DNA of 64,000 nt from assembly GCA_004001285.1 (NCBI GenBank), contig AP018697.1, positions 2,356,001 to 2,420,000 of the forward strand, read 5' to 3'. Source of the DNA: Arthrobacter sp. MN05-02. Lineage in GTDB: Bacteria > Actinomycetota > Actinomycetes > Actinomycetales > Micrococcaceae. The notes beneath the pieces are model-generated. The model did not search any database. It was given only the letters and a program-made list of their open reading frames with translations, and was not told the DNA's origin. Both the position numbers and the translations under genes were made by a program. Positions 26,249 to 33,894 of the stretch are shown one piece after another (the first letter of the stretch is position 1; the number at the start of each line of letters is the position of its first letter).

Positions 26249-27076
26249 CTAGAGGAGTTTCTGTCCTGCGAGGAAGTCGACGAGCCTGATACCGGCGTCG
26301 CCTTCGTCGGTGATGACGGTCCCCTGGCTGCGTGGCGGCCGCGGAGCAGCCGCCTCGACCTTCGTCCAGGATCCGGCGAAGCCCACCTCGTCCGGCTGCA
26401 GGCCGACGTCCGCCAGGGACAGGACCTGGATCTGCTTCTTCTTCGCCGCCATGATGCCCTTGAAGTTCGGGTACCGGGGCTCGTTGATCTGGTCCGTCAC
26501 GGACACGAGTGCCGGAAGGGGGGCCTCGATGGTCTCGGCGAACGTGTCGTTGTCGCGCCGGGCGACGAGCTTCCAGCCGCCGTCCTCGTGCGTCAGTTCG
26601 AGTGACGCCGCGAAGGTCACCTGGGGCAGGGCGAGTCGCTCCGCGAGTTGCGCCGGTACGAGCGAGGTCTCCCCGTCGGTGGACGCCATGCCTGTCAGGA
26701 CGAGGTCGAACGGGCCGAGGTGGCGCAGGAGCGCTGCCAAAGCCCTCGAGGTCGCCGAGGCGTCGGAGCCGGTGAGCGCCTCGTCCGTGAGGTGGACACC
26801 GTCGTCGGCCCCGATCTGAAGGGACTTCTTCACCGCGTTCACTGCGGCGGCGGGCCCCATGGTGATCGCAGTGACCCGGTGGCCGCCGGCCGCCCCGCCG
26901 TTCGCCTCGACGAGCTGGAGCGCGGCTTCGAGTGCGTACTCGTCCAGTTCGGAGAGGATGCTCTCGGTCCGTACCGTGGTCAGGTCGTCCCCGCTGATGT
27001 GGCGGTCGAACTGAGCGTCGGGAACATGCTTCACCAGGACCGCGATGCGCAGTCCGCCTGCTGTGGCCTCGTCCAT
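26249..27076 (-). CDS. etfB: Electron transfer flavoprotein beta subunit
   Basis: A 275-residue ETF beta subunit, of usual length plus a short N-terminal tail. Motifs include IAVLVKHVPDAQ, SELDEYALEAALQLVE, TGMASTDGETSLVPAQLAE and, near the C-terminus, RYPNFKGIMAAKKKQIQ. It binds AMP and forms the heterodimer with EtfA, linking dehydrogenases to the respiratory chain. ATG 27076 is preceded by GAGGAAGG. It is first in the etfB-etfA-PIG-L block. Confidence 0.96.
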   Translation of the reverse strand: MDEATAGGLRIAVLVKHVPDAQFDRHISGDDLTTVRTESILSELDEYALEAALQLVEANGGAAGGHRVTAITMGPAAAVNAVKKSLQIGADDGVHLTDEALTGSDASATSRALAALLRHLGPFDLVLTGMASTDGETSLVPAQLAERLALPQVTFAASLELTHEDGGWKLVARRDNDTFAETIEAPLPALVSVTDQINEPRYPNFKGIMAAKKKQIQVLSLADVGLQPDEVGFAGSWTKVEAAAPRPPRSQGTVITDEGDAGIRLVDFLAGQKLL

Positions 27077-27177
27077 TGATGACCTTCCTCGTCCGGGGAT
27101 CTTCCCATCGACTAGCTAACCATAGCGGGGTGACGCTCACCGGGCCGGCGCTGCCGGCCACGGTGCCGCGGGCGCCC

Positions 27178-27207
27178 AAAAGGCGGCCCCGGCTCCGGGA
27201 CCGCCTT
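27178..27207 (-). terminator. Intrinsic terminator of the htrA-type gene
   Basis: Arms at 27180-27192 and 27195-27207 pair with one mismatch in a 13-base stem. Read on the minus strand the hairpin is followed by TTTT. It lies 30 bases after the protease stop and insulates the etf block. Confidence 0.75.
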
Positions 27208-27237
27208 CCGAGTGCCTCCTGCCGCTCGGGCTGATCT

Positions 27238-28728
27238 CTACTGCGTCGGTACCTGCGCCAGGGTGATCTCCACGGTGCGGGTGTCCCCGTCCCGGATGAT
27301 CTCCACCGGTACCTGCTGGCCGACCGCCTGGATGCGCACGGCCGCCGTCAGTGACTGGGGATCGCTGATCGGGAAGTCGCCCACCTTCGTGATGACGTCG
27401 CCGACCTGCAGGGAGGCTCCCTCCGCGGGTGAGCCTGGCTCGACGGACTCGACGAGCGCACCGGAGGAGAAGGTCGAGGTGCTGCTCCGGGACCCGTCAC
27501 CGGCCGACGGCGTGACGCTGACGCCCAGGAAGCCGTGCGTGGCCTCGCCGTCCGCGATGATCTCCCTGGCGATGCGATCGGCGTAGTTGATCGGTATCGA
27601 GAAGCCCACACCGATGTTCCCGGTGGATTCGCCGGAGCCGGCCGACGCGATGGCGACGTTCACGCCGATGATCTTCCCGTCCGCGTCCACGAGCGCACCA
27701 CCCGAGTTGCCCTGGTTGATGGCGGCGTCGGTCTGGATGACATTCAGGTAGATGGAGCCCTGGGACTGGGTCTGCTGCTCGCCGGACCCACCGGGCGGCA
27801 GGAAGTTGAAGCCCTCACCGTCCTCGGACTCGGTGCTGTCCGGGGTGTCCTCCGGCACGGCCGAGGACGCCACACTGATCGTGCGGTTGAGGGTGGAGAC
27901 GATGCCGTCGGTGACGGTGCCGCTCAGTCCGAGGGGAGCCCCGATGGCGATCGCGGTGTCGCCGACGTTCAGTTCGTCGGAGTTGCCGAGCGTGGCAGCC
28001 GTGAGGTCCGGGGCGTCGATCTCGATGACCGCGAGGTCGCTGAGGGGATCGGTCCCGACCACGGTCGCCGCGAAGACGCGGCCGTCGTTCAGCTTGACCT
28101 CCACCGTCGGGTCGGACACCTGTCCGCCGAGGGTCACCACGTGGGTGTTGGTGAGGATGTGGCCGTCCGTGTCGAGGATGATGCCCGAGCCCGATCCACT
28201 GGCGCTGCCACCGCTGACGGCGATCGTGACGACGCTCGGAGACGCCGTCACGGCGGCACCGGTGATGGTGTTGACGTCGTCGGTGTTGTTCACCACGATC
28301 GATTCGGGCGCGGACCGCGCGGTGCTCGTGGTGCCATCGTCATCCAGTGCAGTGACGCCGGCCGTCGCGACGCCGCCGCCGATCAGCCCGGCGACCAGGA
28401 CCCCGGCGGCGAAGGTGGCGAGACCCACCCGCCTGCGGTCCTTCCCCACGGTCCGTCCGCCGTGGCTCGCCCCGCCCGGACCGAAGCCCCGGCCCTGCTG
28501 GCCGTAGAAGGGCTGGTGCGCGGCATAGGCGGGGTGGGAGGCCGACGGATCGTGTGCGGATCCGTGGTGCTGCCGACCGGCCGGCCGGCCGTCCTGGTCG
28601 ACCGGCCGATCGTCCCGCTGGTCAGCCGACTGCCCGTTGTTCCAGCCCGTCCCCCACGACGGCGGGTTCTGGGGCTGCGGAGGGAGAGACCGTTCGGCAT
28701 CGCCCTGAAAGCCTGGCTGCTCGTTCAT
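27238..28728 (-). CDS. HtrA/DegP-type membrane-anchored serine protease with PDZ domain
   Basis: A 496-residue protease. Residues 1-98 are a Pro/Gln/Gly-rich cytoplasmic tail; one membrane anchor lies near 100-126. The chymotrypsin-fold domain has the triad His196 (TNTHVV), Asp231 (SDLAVIEI) and Ser342 (GNSGGAL). A PDZ domain (about residues 415-490, GALVESVEPGSPAEG) follows. Such proteases perform envelope protein quality control; the mycobacterial relatives PepD and HtrA are linked to MtrAB- and SigE-type stress responses. ATG 28728 is clear. A T-tailed terminator follows the gene. Confidence 0.93.
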   Translation of the reverse strand: MNEQPGFQGDAERSLPPQPQNPPSWGTGWNNGQSADQRDDRPVDQDGRPAGRQHHGSAHDPSASHPAYAAHQPFYGQQGRGFGPGGASHGGRTVGKDRRRVGLATFAAGVLVAGLIGGGVATAGVTALDDDGTTSTARSAPESIVVNNTDDVNTITGAAVTASPSVVTIAVSGGSASGSGSGIILDTDGHILTNTHVVTLGGQVSDPTVEVKLNDGRVFAATVVGTDPLSDLAVIEIDAPDLTAATLGNSDELNVGDTAIAIGAPLGLSGTVTDGIVSTLNRTISVASSAVPEDTPDSTESEDGEGFNFLPPGGSGEQQTQSQGSIYLNVIQTDAAINQGNSGGALVDADGKIIGVNVAIASAGSGESTGNIGVGFSIPINYADRIAREIIADGEATHGFLGVSVTPSAGDGSRSSTSTFSSGALVESVEPGSPAEGASLQVGDVITKVGDFPISDPQSLTAAVRIQAVGQQVPVEIIRDGDTRTVEITLAQVPTQ

Positions 28729-29131
28729 GGGAGGTCCTTTCGTTGCTGTTGACCACATCATGGCAACCTTCACTGAGCCTCAAGCATGCATTCGCTGTGC
28801 GGATTCTGAGAAGTTGCTGGAGCTGGGACGGTCGTCCCGGGACGCGCCCACGGGCGTTCCCAGTATCCTCCGCCACCCCCTGACGACGGAGGAGGGGATG
28901 GGAACCGCGACGCCCTGCCCCGTCCGCCGCCGTCGTGCTAGGGGCACCGGGACGGTGCCGCCCCACCGCTCCCCCGGCCGATCCTCCATGCCCCTTTCGC
29001 TAGGGGCATAGATGCGGTGGTGGACGCTCCCGGACCCCAACCATAGAATCGGGAAGACAGGGAGCCTCCGGCGTCCGCCGACCCCAGTCCTGGGACCGGT
29101 AGGGTCCGGGGGACATGCTGAAGGGTCGGAA
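28729..29131. promoter_or_regulatory. 403-bp divergent intergenic region, hairpin-rich
   Basis: No gene was found. The region separates the leftward protease from the rightward TPM gene and is full of inverted repeats: a 12-base palindrome at 28833-28844; nested stems pairing 28856-28862 with 28899-28905 and 28866-28872 with 28887-28893; and an 8-bp hairpin 28988-28995/29002-29009 with loop TTCGCT. The decamer GCTAGGGGCA occurs at 28937-28946 and 28999-29008. A candidate TPM promoter lies at 29021-29049. Confidence 0.5.
29021..29049 (+). promoter_or_regulatory. Candidate promoter of the TPM-pspA genes
   Basis: TGGACG (29021-29026) and TAGAAT (29044-29049) are spaced 17 bases apart, fitting a housekeeping sigma factor. 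The start codon is about 80 bases downstream, and an 8-bp hairpin lies directly upstream. Confidence 0.45.
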
Positions 29132-31245
29132 ATGCGAATGATGAGCAGGCGCACCCGCGTCTCTGCTGTCCTGGGCGCCGTCGTGGCGGTTCCGTTGCTG
29201 TCGAGCACGGCGGCTCTGGCCGACGAACCGGTCACCTTCCCCTCCGGTGACTACGTCACCGACACCGCGGGAGTCCTCACTCCCCAGGAGGAGAGCGAGC
29301 TCGAGGCCGCGATCGAGGACCTGCGCTCGCAGGAGGGGTTCACCGTACGGGTCGCCTACGTCGACACGTTCGAGAATCCGGCCGGAGCCGAGCAGTGGGC
29401 GTCCGCCACCGCCGGCCTCAACGCGTCGAGTGCCAACGAGGCGGTCCTCGCCGTCGGCGTGGAGCAGGGCGAGGCGGGGTACGCGCCGGGCAACCGGTCG
29501 GAGATCGGCGGACAGGGCCAGGCGCTCTACGACGAGTACATTCAGCCCGAACTGCGAGCCGGCAACTTCGCCGAGGCCGGGCTCGCCGCCGTCCAGGGCA
29601 CGGAGGATGCATTGACGGGGACCACCCGCGGCGGAGCGGGCGGAACCACGACCGGCGGCGCCCCGTCCGGCGGCAGCGCCCTCGGCGGGCTGGCCCTCGT
29701 CGGCGGACTCGTCGCGGTCGCGGGCGCAGGAGGGTACCTGCTGCTCAAGAACCGTGGCGCTGGGAACGCGCAGCGCAAACGCGAGCAGTACGGCTACGGG
29801 CCCGTACCCTCCGCCGGCGGCGAGGTGGTCGACCCGCTCGCCTCCCTGAGCGTCGAGGACCTGCGCAAGCGCGCAGGCAGCCTGCTCGTGGCGGCCGACG
29901 ACGCCATCAAGTCCAGCGAGCAGGAGCTGGGCTTCGCCGAGGCGCAGTACGGCAGCGAGGCCATCGCGACGTTCTCGCAGGACATCTCCGCCGCCAAGCA
30001 GCACATGGGCGAATCGTTCAAGCTGCAGCAGCAGCTCGACGACCACATCCCGGACACCGAGCAGCAGCAACGCCAGTGGCTCGGGGAGATCATCCGCCGC
30101 TGCGAGGACGTGAACGCCTCGCTGCAGGCCCACAAGGAGGACTTCGACGCCCTGCGCGAGCTCGAGCGCAACGCCCCCGAGGCGCTCCGCAGGGCGCAAT
30201 CCGCGGCGGCGGATGCGGGCCGTCGGTTCGCGGCGGCCGAGCAGTCCCTCCGGTCGCTCCAGAGCCGCTACCTCGAGACGGCGACCTCGCAGGTCGCCGA
30301 CAACATCGAGCAGGCGCGGGAGCGGCTCTCCTTCGTCGACGCCGCCGCCTCCGAAGCACAGACACGCATGGCCGGCGGCGACACCGGACGGACCGTCGTC
30401 GCGGTGCGGGCCGCCGAGGAGGCGGTCCACCAGTGCACCGTGCTCCTCGATGCCATCGACAAGCGGGCCGACGAACTGGCCGTGGCCGAGCGGGAGCTCG
30501 AACGCGCGCTCCCCGAGGCGGAGCAGGACCTCGCGCAGGCGGCGGCGATGGACCGCGCCGGCCAGTACCGGGACCTCGCCGGTCCCGTCGCTGCTCTCCA
30601 GGCCGCCGTCACGACCGTCCGGCAGGAGCGCCGGAACGCCGCAGCAACCCGCTCGCCCTGCTGCAGCGCCTCGAAGCCGCCCACGCCCAGCTCGACGCCG
30701 CCCTCGGCGACGTCCGCGACCAAACCGAGAAGTCCCGTCGCGCCCAGGACTCGCTGCAGCACGCGATCATCGCCGCGCAGTCGAGCATCTCGGGCACCGC
30801 CGACTACATCCGGGCCCGGCGCGGCGGCGTCGGCAGTGAGGCGCGCACGCGACTCGCCGAGGCAGAACGCAACCTCGACCACGCCGTCGACCTCCAGCGG
30901 TCCGATCCCGTGACGGCGCTCTCCCATGCCCAGCAGGCAGCCCTGCTCGCCGACCATGCTGCGCAGCTGGCGGAACAGGACGTCGAGGGCTTCGGCCGCG
31001 GCGGAATGGGCATGGGTGGGATGTACGGCGGCCGGGGCGGCGACGGCATGGGAGGGGCCCTGCTCGGCGGCATCCTGCTCGGGTCCATCCTCAACGGGGG
31101 TGGCTTCGGCGGTGGCTTCGGCGGGGGTTACGGCGGCGGCGGGTTCGGCGGTGACGGCGGAAGCTTCGGCGGCGGCGGCTTCGGCGGCTTCGACGGCGGT
31201 GGCGGCGGCTTCGGCGACTTCGGAGGTGGCGGCGGCGACTTCTAG
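29132..31245 (+). CDS. TPM-domain membrane protein with coiled-coil and Gly-rich tail (frameshifted)
   Basis: A secreted or membrane protein of about 700 residues. A signal peptide (about residues 1-31) leads to a TPM domain (TLP18.3/Psb32/MOLO-1 type, YVTDTAGVLTPQEESELEAAI) to about residue 165. A low-complexity spacer and one membrane segment (GGLALVGGLVAVAGAGGYLLL) follow, then a long helical coiled-coil region and a C-terminus of Gly-Gly-Phe repeats. The frame breaks near 30640-30650; joining RRNAA to SNPLALLQRLEA restores continuity (one base missing or two extra). The pspA gene follows after 62 bases and is probably co-transcribed. Its role is presumed to be in membrane maintenance. Confidence 0.78.
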
Positions 31246-31307
31246 CCGCTCCGACCGCCTCCCGCAGCAGACTCAGGGACTATTCCGAAGAATCGAAAGG
31301 GAAATCA

Positions 31308-32105
31308 ATGGTAAAGCAGTCAATATTCGGCAGGATCGCCCAGCTCACCCGCGCCAACATCAATGCGTTGATCGATCAGGCCGAGGATCCGCAGAAGATG
31401 CTCGACCAGATGGTCCGCGACTTCACCAACAGCATCGCCGAAGCCGAGAGCGCCGTCGCGCAGACCATCGGCAATCTGCGGATGATGCAGGACGACTACA
31501 ACGAGGACGTCGAGAACGCACGCAGCTGGGGCAACAAGGCCCTCGCGGCGTCCCGTAAGGCGGACGAGTACCGCGCGTCCGGCGACACGGCCGACGCGCA
31601 GAAGTTCGACAACCTGGCGAAGGTGGCCATCCAGCGCCAGATGGCGGCGGAGAACGAGGCGAAGGGCGCCGAACCGACCATCGCCTCGCAGACGGAGATC
31701 GTCGACAAGCTCAAGGTCGGCCTCAACCAGATGAAGGGCAAGCTCAGCGAGCTCACGGCGAAACGGGACCAGCTGATCGCCCGTGCCCGCACGGCCCAGG
31801 CGCAGCAGCAGGTGCACGACGCCGTCAAGAGCATCGACTTCATGGACCCGACGAGCGAGGTGGGCCGTTTCGAGGAGAAGATACGGCGCGAGGAGGCGAA
31901 GGTCCGCGGACAGCAGGAGCTCGCGTCGTCGAGCCTGGACGCACAGTTCGAGAGCCTCGAGGACCTCGGGGAGCAGACCGAGATCGAGGCGCGCCTCGCT
32001 GCTCTGAAGTCGGGTTCCGGCTCGCAGTCCGCGATCGGACAGGGCGCGGGAACCGCTACGACGGACGCCAAGACCCCGTCCACGACGGGCGAGATCACCT
32101 ACTGA
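31308..32105 (+). CDS. pspA: PspA/IM30 family protein
   Basis: A 265-residue coiled-coil protein beginning MVKQSIFGRIAQLTRANINALID, the classic PspA/Vipp1 amphipathic N-terminus. It is then almost entirely helical and charged, ending in a Ser/Gly/Thr-rich tail of about 35 residues. PspA binds stressed inner membrane and forms helical scaffolds that limit proton leakage. No PspF-like regulator or PspBC is nearby; the partner here is the upstream TPM-domain protein. A strong hairpin terminator follows. Confidence 0.92.
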   Translation: MVKQSIFGRIAQLTRANINALIDQAEDPQKMLDQMVRDFTNSIAEAESAVAQTIGNLRMMQDDYNEDVENARSWGNKALAASRKADEYRASGDTADAQKFDNLAKVAIQRQMAAENEAKGAEPTIASQTEIVDKLKVGLNQMKGKLSELTAKRDQLIARARTAQAQQQVHDAVKSIDFMDPTSEVGRFEEKIRREEAKVRGQQELASSSLDAQFESLEDLGEQTEIEARLAALKSGSGSQSAIGQGAGTATTDAKTPSTTGEITY

Positions 32106-32131
32106 TCGGGCCCCGGCCCAGCCGGCATGCC

Positions 32132-32162
32132 AGGGGAACCGCAGCCATCGGCTGCGGTTCCC
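32132..32162 (+). terminator. Terminator after pspA
   Basis: Perfect 14-base arms (32132-32145 and 32149-32162) with the loop ATC, 26 bases after the stop. There is only a weak T content afterwards. The stem could also act on the minus strand. Confidence 0.7.
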
Positions 32163-32211
32163 CTGTTGGTGCAGCAGCCCACGTGTCGGTGCGCGCGGGT
32201 AGATTGGGCAG

Positions 32212-33607
32212 ATGGCCGTGACACTGATGTGGTTCCGTGATGACCTGCGCGTCTCCGACAATCCGGCGCTTGCAGCCGCTGCCGGGAGCGGGGACGACGT
32301 CGTCGCCTGCTACGTGCTCGATGAGGACACCGAGGGCATGCGGCCGCTGGGCGGTGCCTCCAAGTGGTGGCTCCACCACTCGCTCGCGGCACTGGCCGCG
32401 TCCCTCGCGGAACTCGGCGTGCCGCTCGTCCTGCGGCGGGGCCCGGCGGAAGAGGTCCTGCCGCGACTGGTGGACGAGTGCTCCGCCCGTGCCGTCGTCG
32501 TGTGGAACCGCCGTTACGGCCTGGTCGAGCGCACCACGGACGCGACCCTGAAGGCCGCCTTCGCCGACGACGGCCTCGAGGTGGCGAGCTTCCAAGCGAA
32601 CCTGATGTTCGAGCCCTGGGAGGTCACGTCGGGCTCCGGCGAGGCCTACAAGGTCTTCACGCCCTTCTGGCGGGCCTGCCTGTCCTTCCGCCCTCCCCGC
32701 AGGCCGCTGCCTGCCCCGACCCGCCTCAGCGGCCCGGAGCTGGCCTCCGACGACCTCGGCGCCTGGGGGCTGCTTCCCACGTCCCCGGACTGGGCCCAGG
32801 GCCTCCGCCGCACCTGGACGCCGGGAGAGGCCGGCGCCCACGCCCGGCTCGACGACTTCCTCGACGGTGCCGCCTCCGGCTACAAGGACAACCGCGACCT
32901 GCCGGGGGTGCAGGGCACCAGCATGCTGTCGCCGCACCTGCGGTTCGGTGAGATCAGCCCCTTCGAGGTCTGGCACGCAGCCCAGGACCATCAGGACAGC
33001 TCGACGGCGGAGGACATCCGCGTCTTCGGTTCCGAGCTCGGCTGGCGCGAATTCAGCTGGCAGCTCCTGTACTTCAATCCCGAGCTCGCCACCGTCAACT
33101 ACCGGCCCGAATTCAACGCCTTCGCCTGGGAGAGCTCCACGAGGTCGGAACTCGAAGCCTGGCAGCGTGGACGGACCGGCTACCCGCTGATCGATGCCGG
33201 CATGCGCCAGATGTGGGAGATCGGCTGGATGCACAACCGCGTCCGCATGGCGACGGCGTCCTTCCTCATCAAGAACCTGCTGATCGACTGGCGCGTGGGC
33301 GAGAAGTGGTTCTGGGACTGCCTGGTCGACGCCGACGCGGCGAGCAATGCCGCGAGCTGGCAGTGGGTGGCCGGATCCGGGGGCCGATGCCAGCCCCTAC
33401 TTCCGCATCTTCAACCCCGTCCTGCAGAGCAGGAAGTTCGATCCCGAGGGGCGGTACCTCGTGCGGTTCGTACCGGAACTGGCGGACGCGGACAACATCC
33501 ACGAGCCGTGGAAGGGGACGGCCCCGGGCTATCCCGATCCCGTCGTCGACCTCAAGGAGAGTCGCCAGCGGGCCCTGAGCGCCTACAAGGCCCTGTCGGA
33601 GAGCTGA
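32212..33607 (+). CDS. phr: Deoxyribodipyrimidine photolyase (frameshifted)
   Basis: A class I photolyase/cryptochrome-family flavoprotein of about 464 residues after correction. The N-terminal antenna domain begins MAVTLMWFRDDLRVSDNPAL. The C-terminal FAD domain has GELGWREFSWQLLYF-like sequence, GYPLIDAGMRQMWEIGWMHNRVRM, and the block WDCLVDADAASNAASWQW leading to SPYFRIFNP. It repairs cyclobutane pyrimidine dimers using blue light. The frame breaks at the five-G run 33379-33383; deleting one G joins VAGSG to ADASPYFRIFNP. Coding is intact on both sides. The ATG at 32212 lies about 50 bases after the pspA terminator. Confidence 0.9.
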
Positions 33608-33713
33608 CCGGTCGGTAGCTCCCCCGCACCGGCGCCGGCGTCACGGGAGGTACCAGGCCGGACGCCGGGACCGGACGGTCCACGTCGGCCGGACCTGCGG
33701 CGGCACAAACGAA

Positions 33714-33745
33714 AAGTCCGGCCCACCGTGTGGTGGGCCGGACTT
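33714..33745. terminator. Terminator of the initiator tRNA gene (and photolyase)
   Basis: Perfect 14-base arms AAGTCCGGCCCACC (33714-33727) and GGTGGGCCGGACTT (33732-33745), loop GTGT. On the minus strand it is followed by TTTTCGTTTG, a good U-tract for the tRNA transcript; on the plus strand it lies about 107 bases after the photolyase. Confidence 0.85.
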
Positions 33746-33752
33746 CTCTTCG

Positions 33753-33826
33753 TTGCGGGGACAGGATTTGAACCTGTGACCTCTGGGTTATGAGCCCAGC
33801 GAGCTACCGAACTGCTCCACCCCGCG
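33753..33826 (-). tRNA. Initiator tRNA-fMet (CAU)
   Basis: A complete 74-nt cloverleaf is visible without encoded CCA. The anticodon loop is CTCATAA, closed by three consecutive G-C pairs (GGG/CCC), and the acceptor stem ends in a C1-A72 mismatch; both are hallmarks of initiator tRNA. The T loop TTCAAAT and discriminator A73 are normal. A strong terminator lies immediately 3'. Confidence 0.95.
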
Positions 33827-33894
33827 GCGTATAACTAACGTTACCGGCCGCGGGGCGAAGAGGCAAATCGAGCAGCTGCCCGGCCCTCCGAGAA

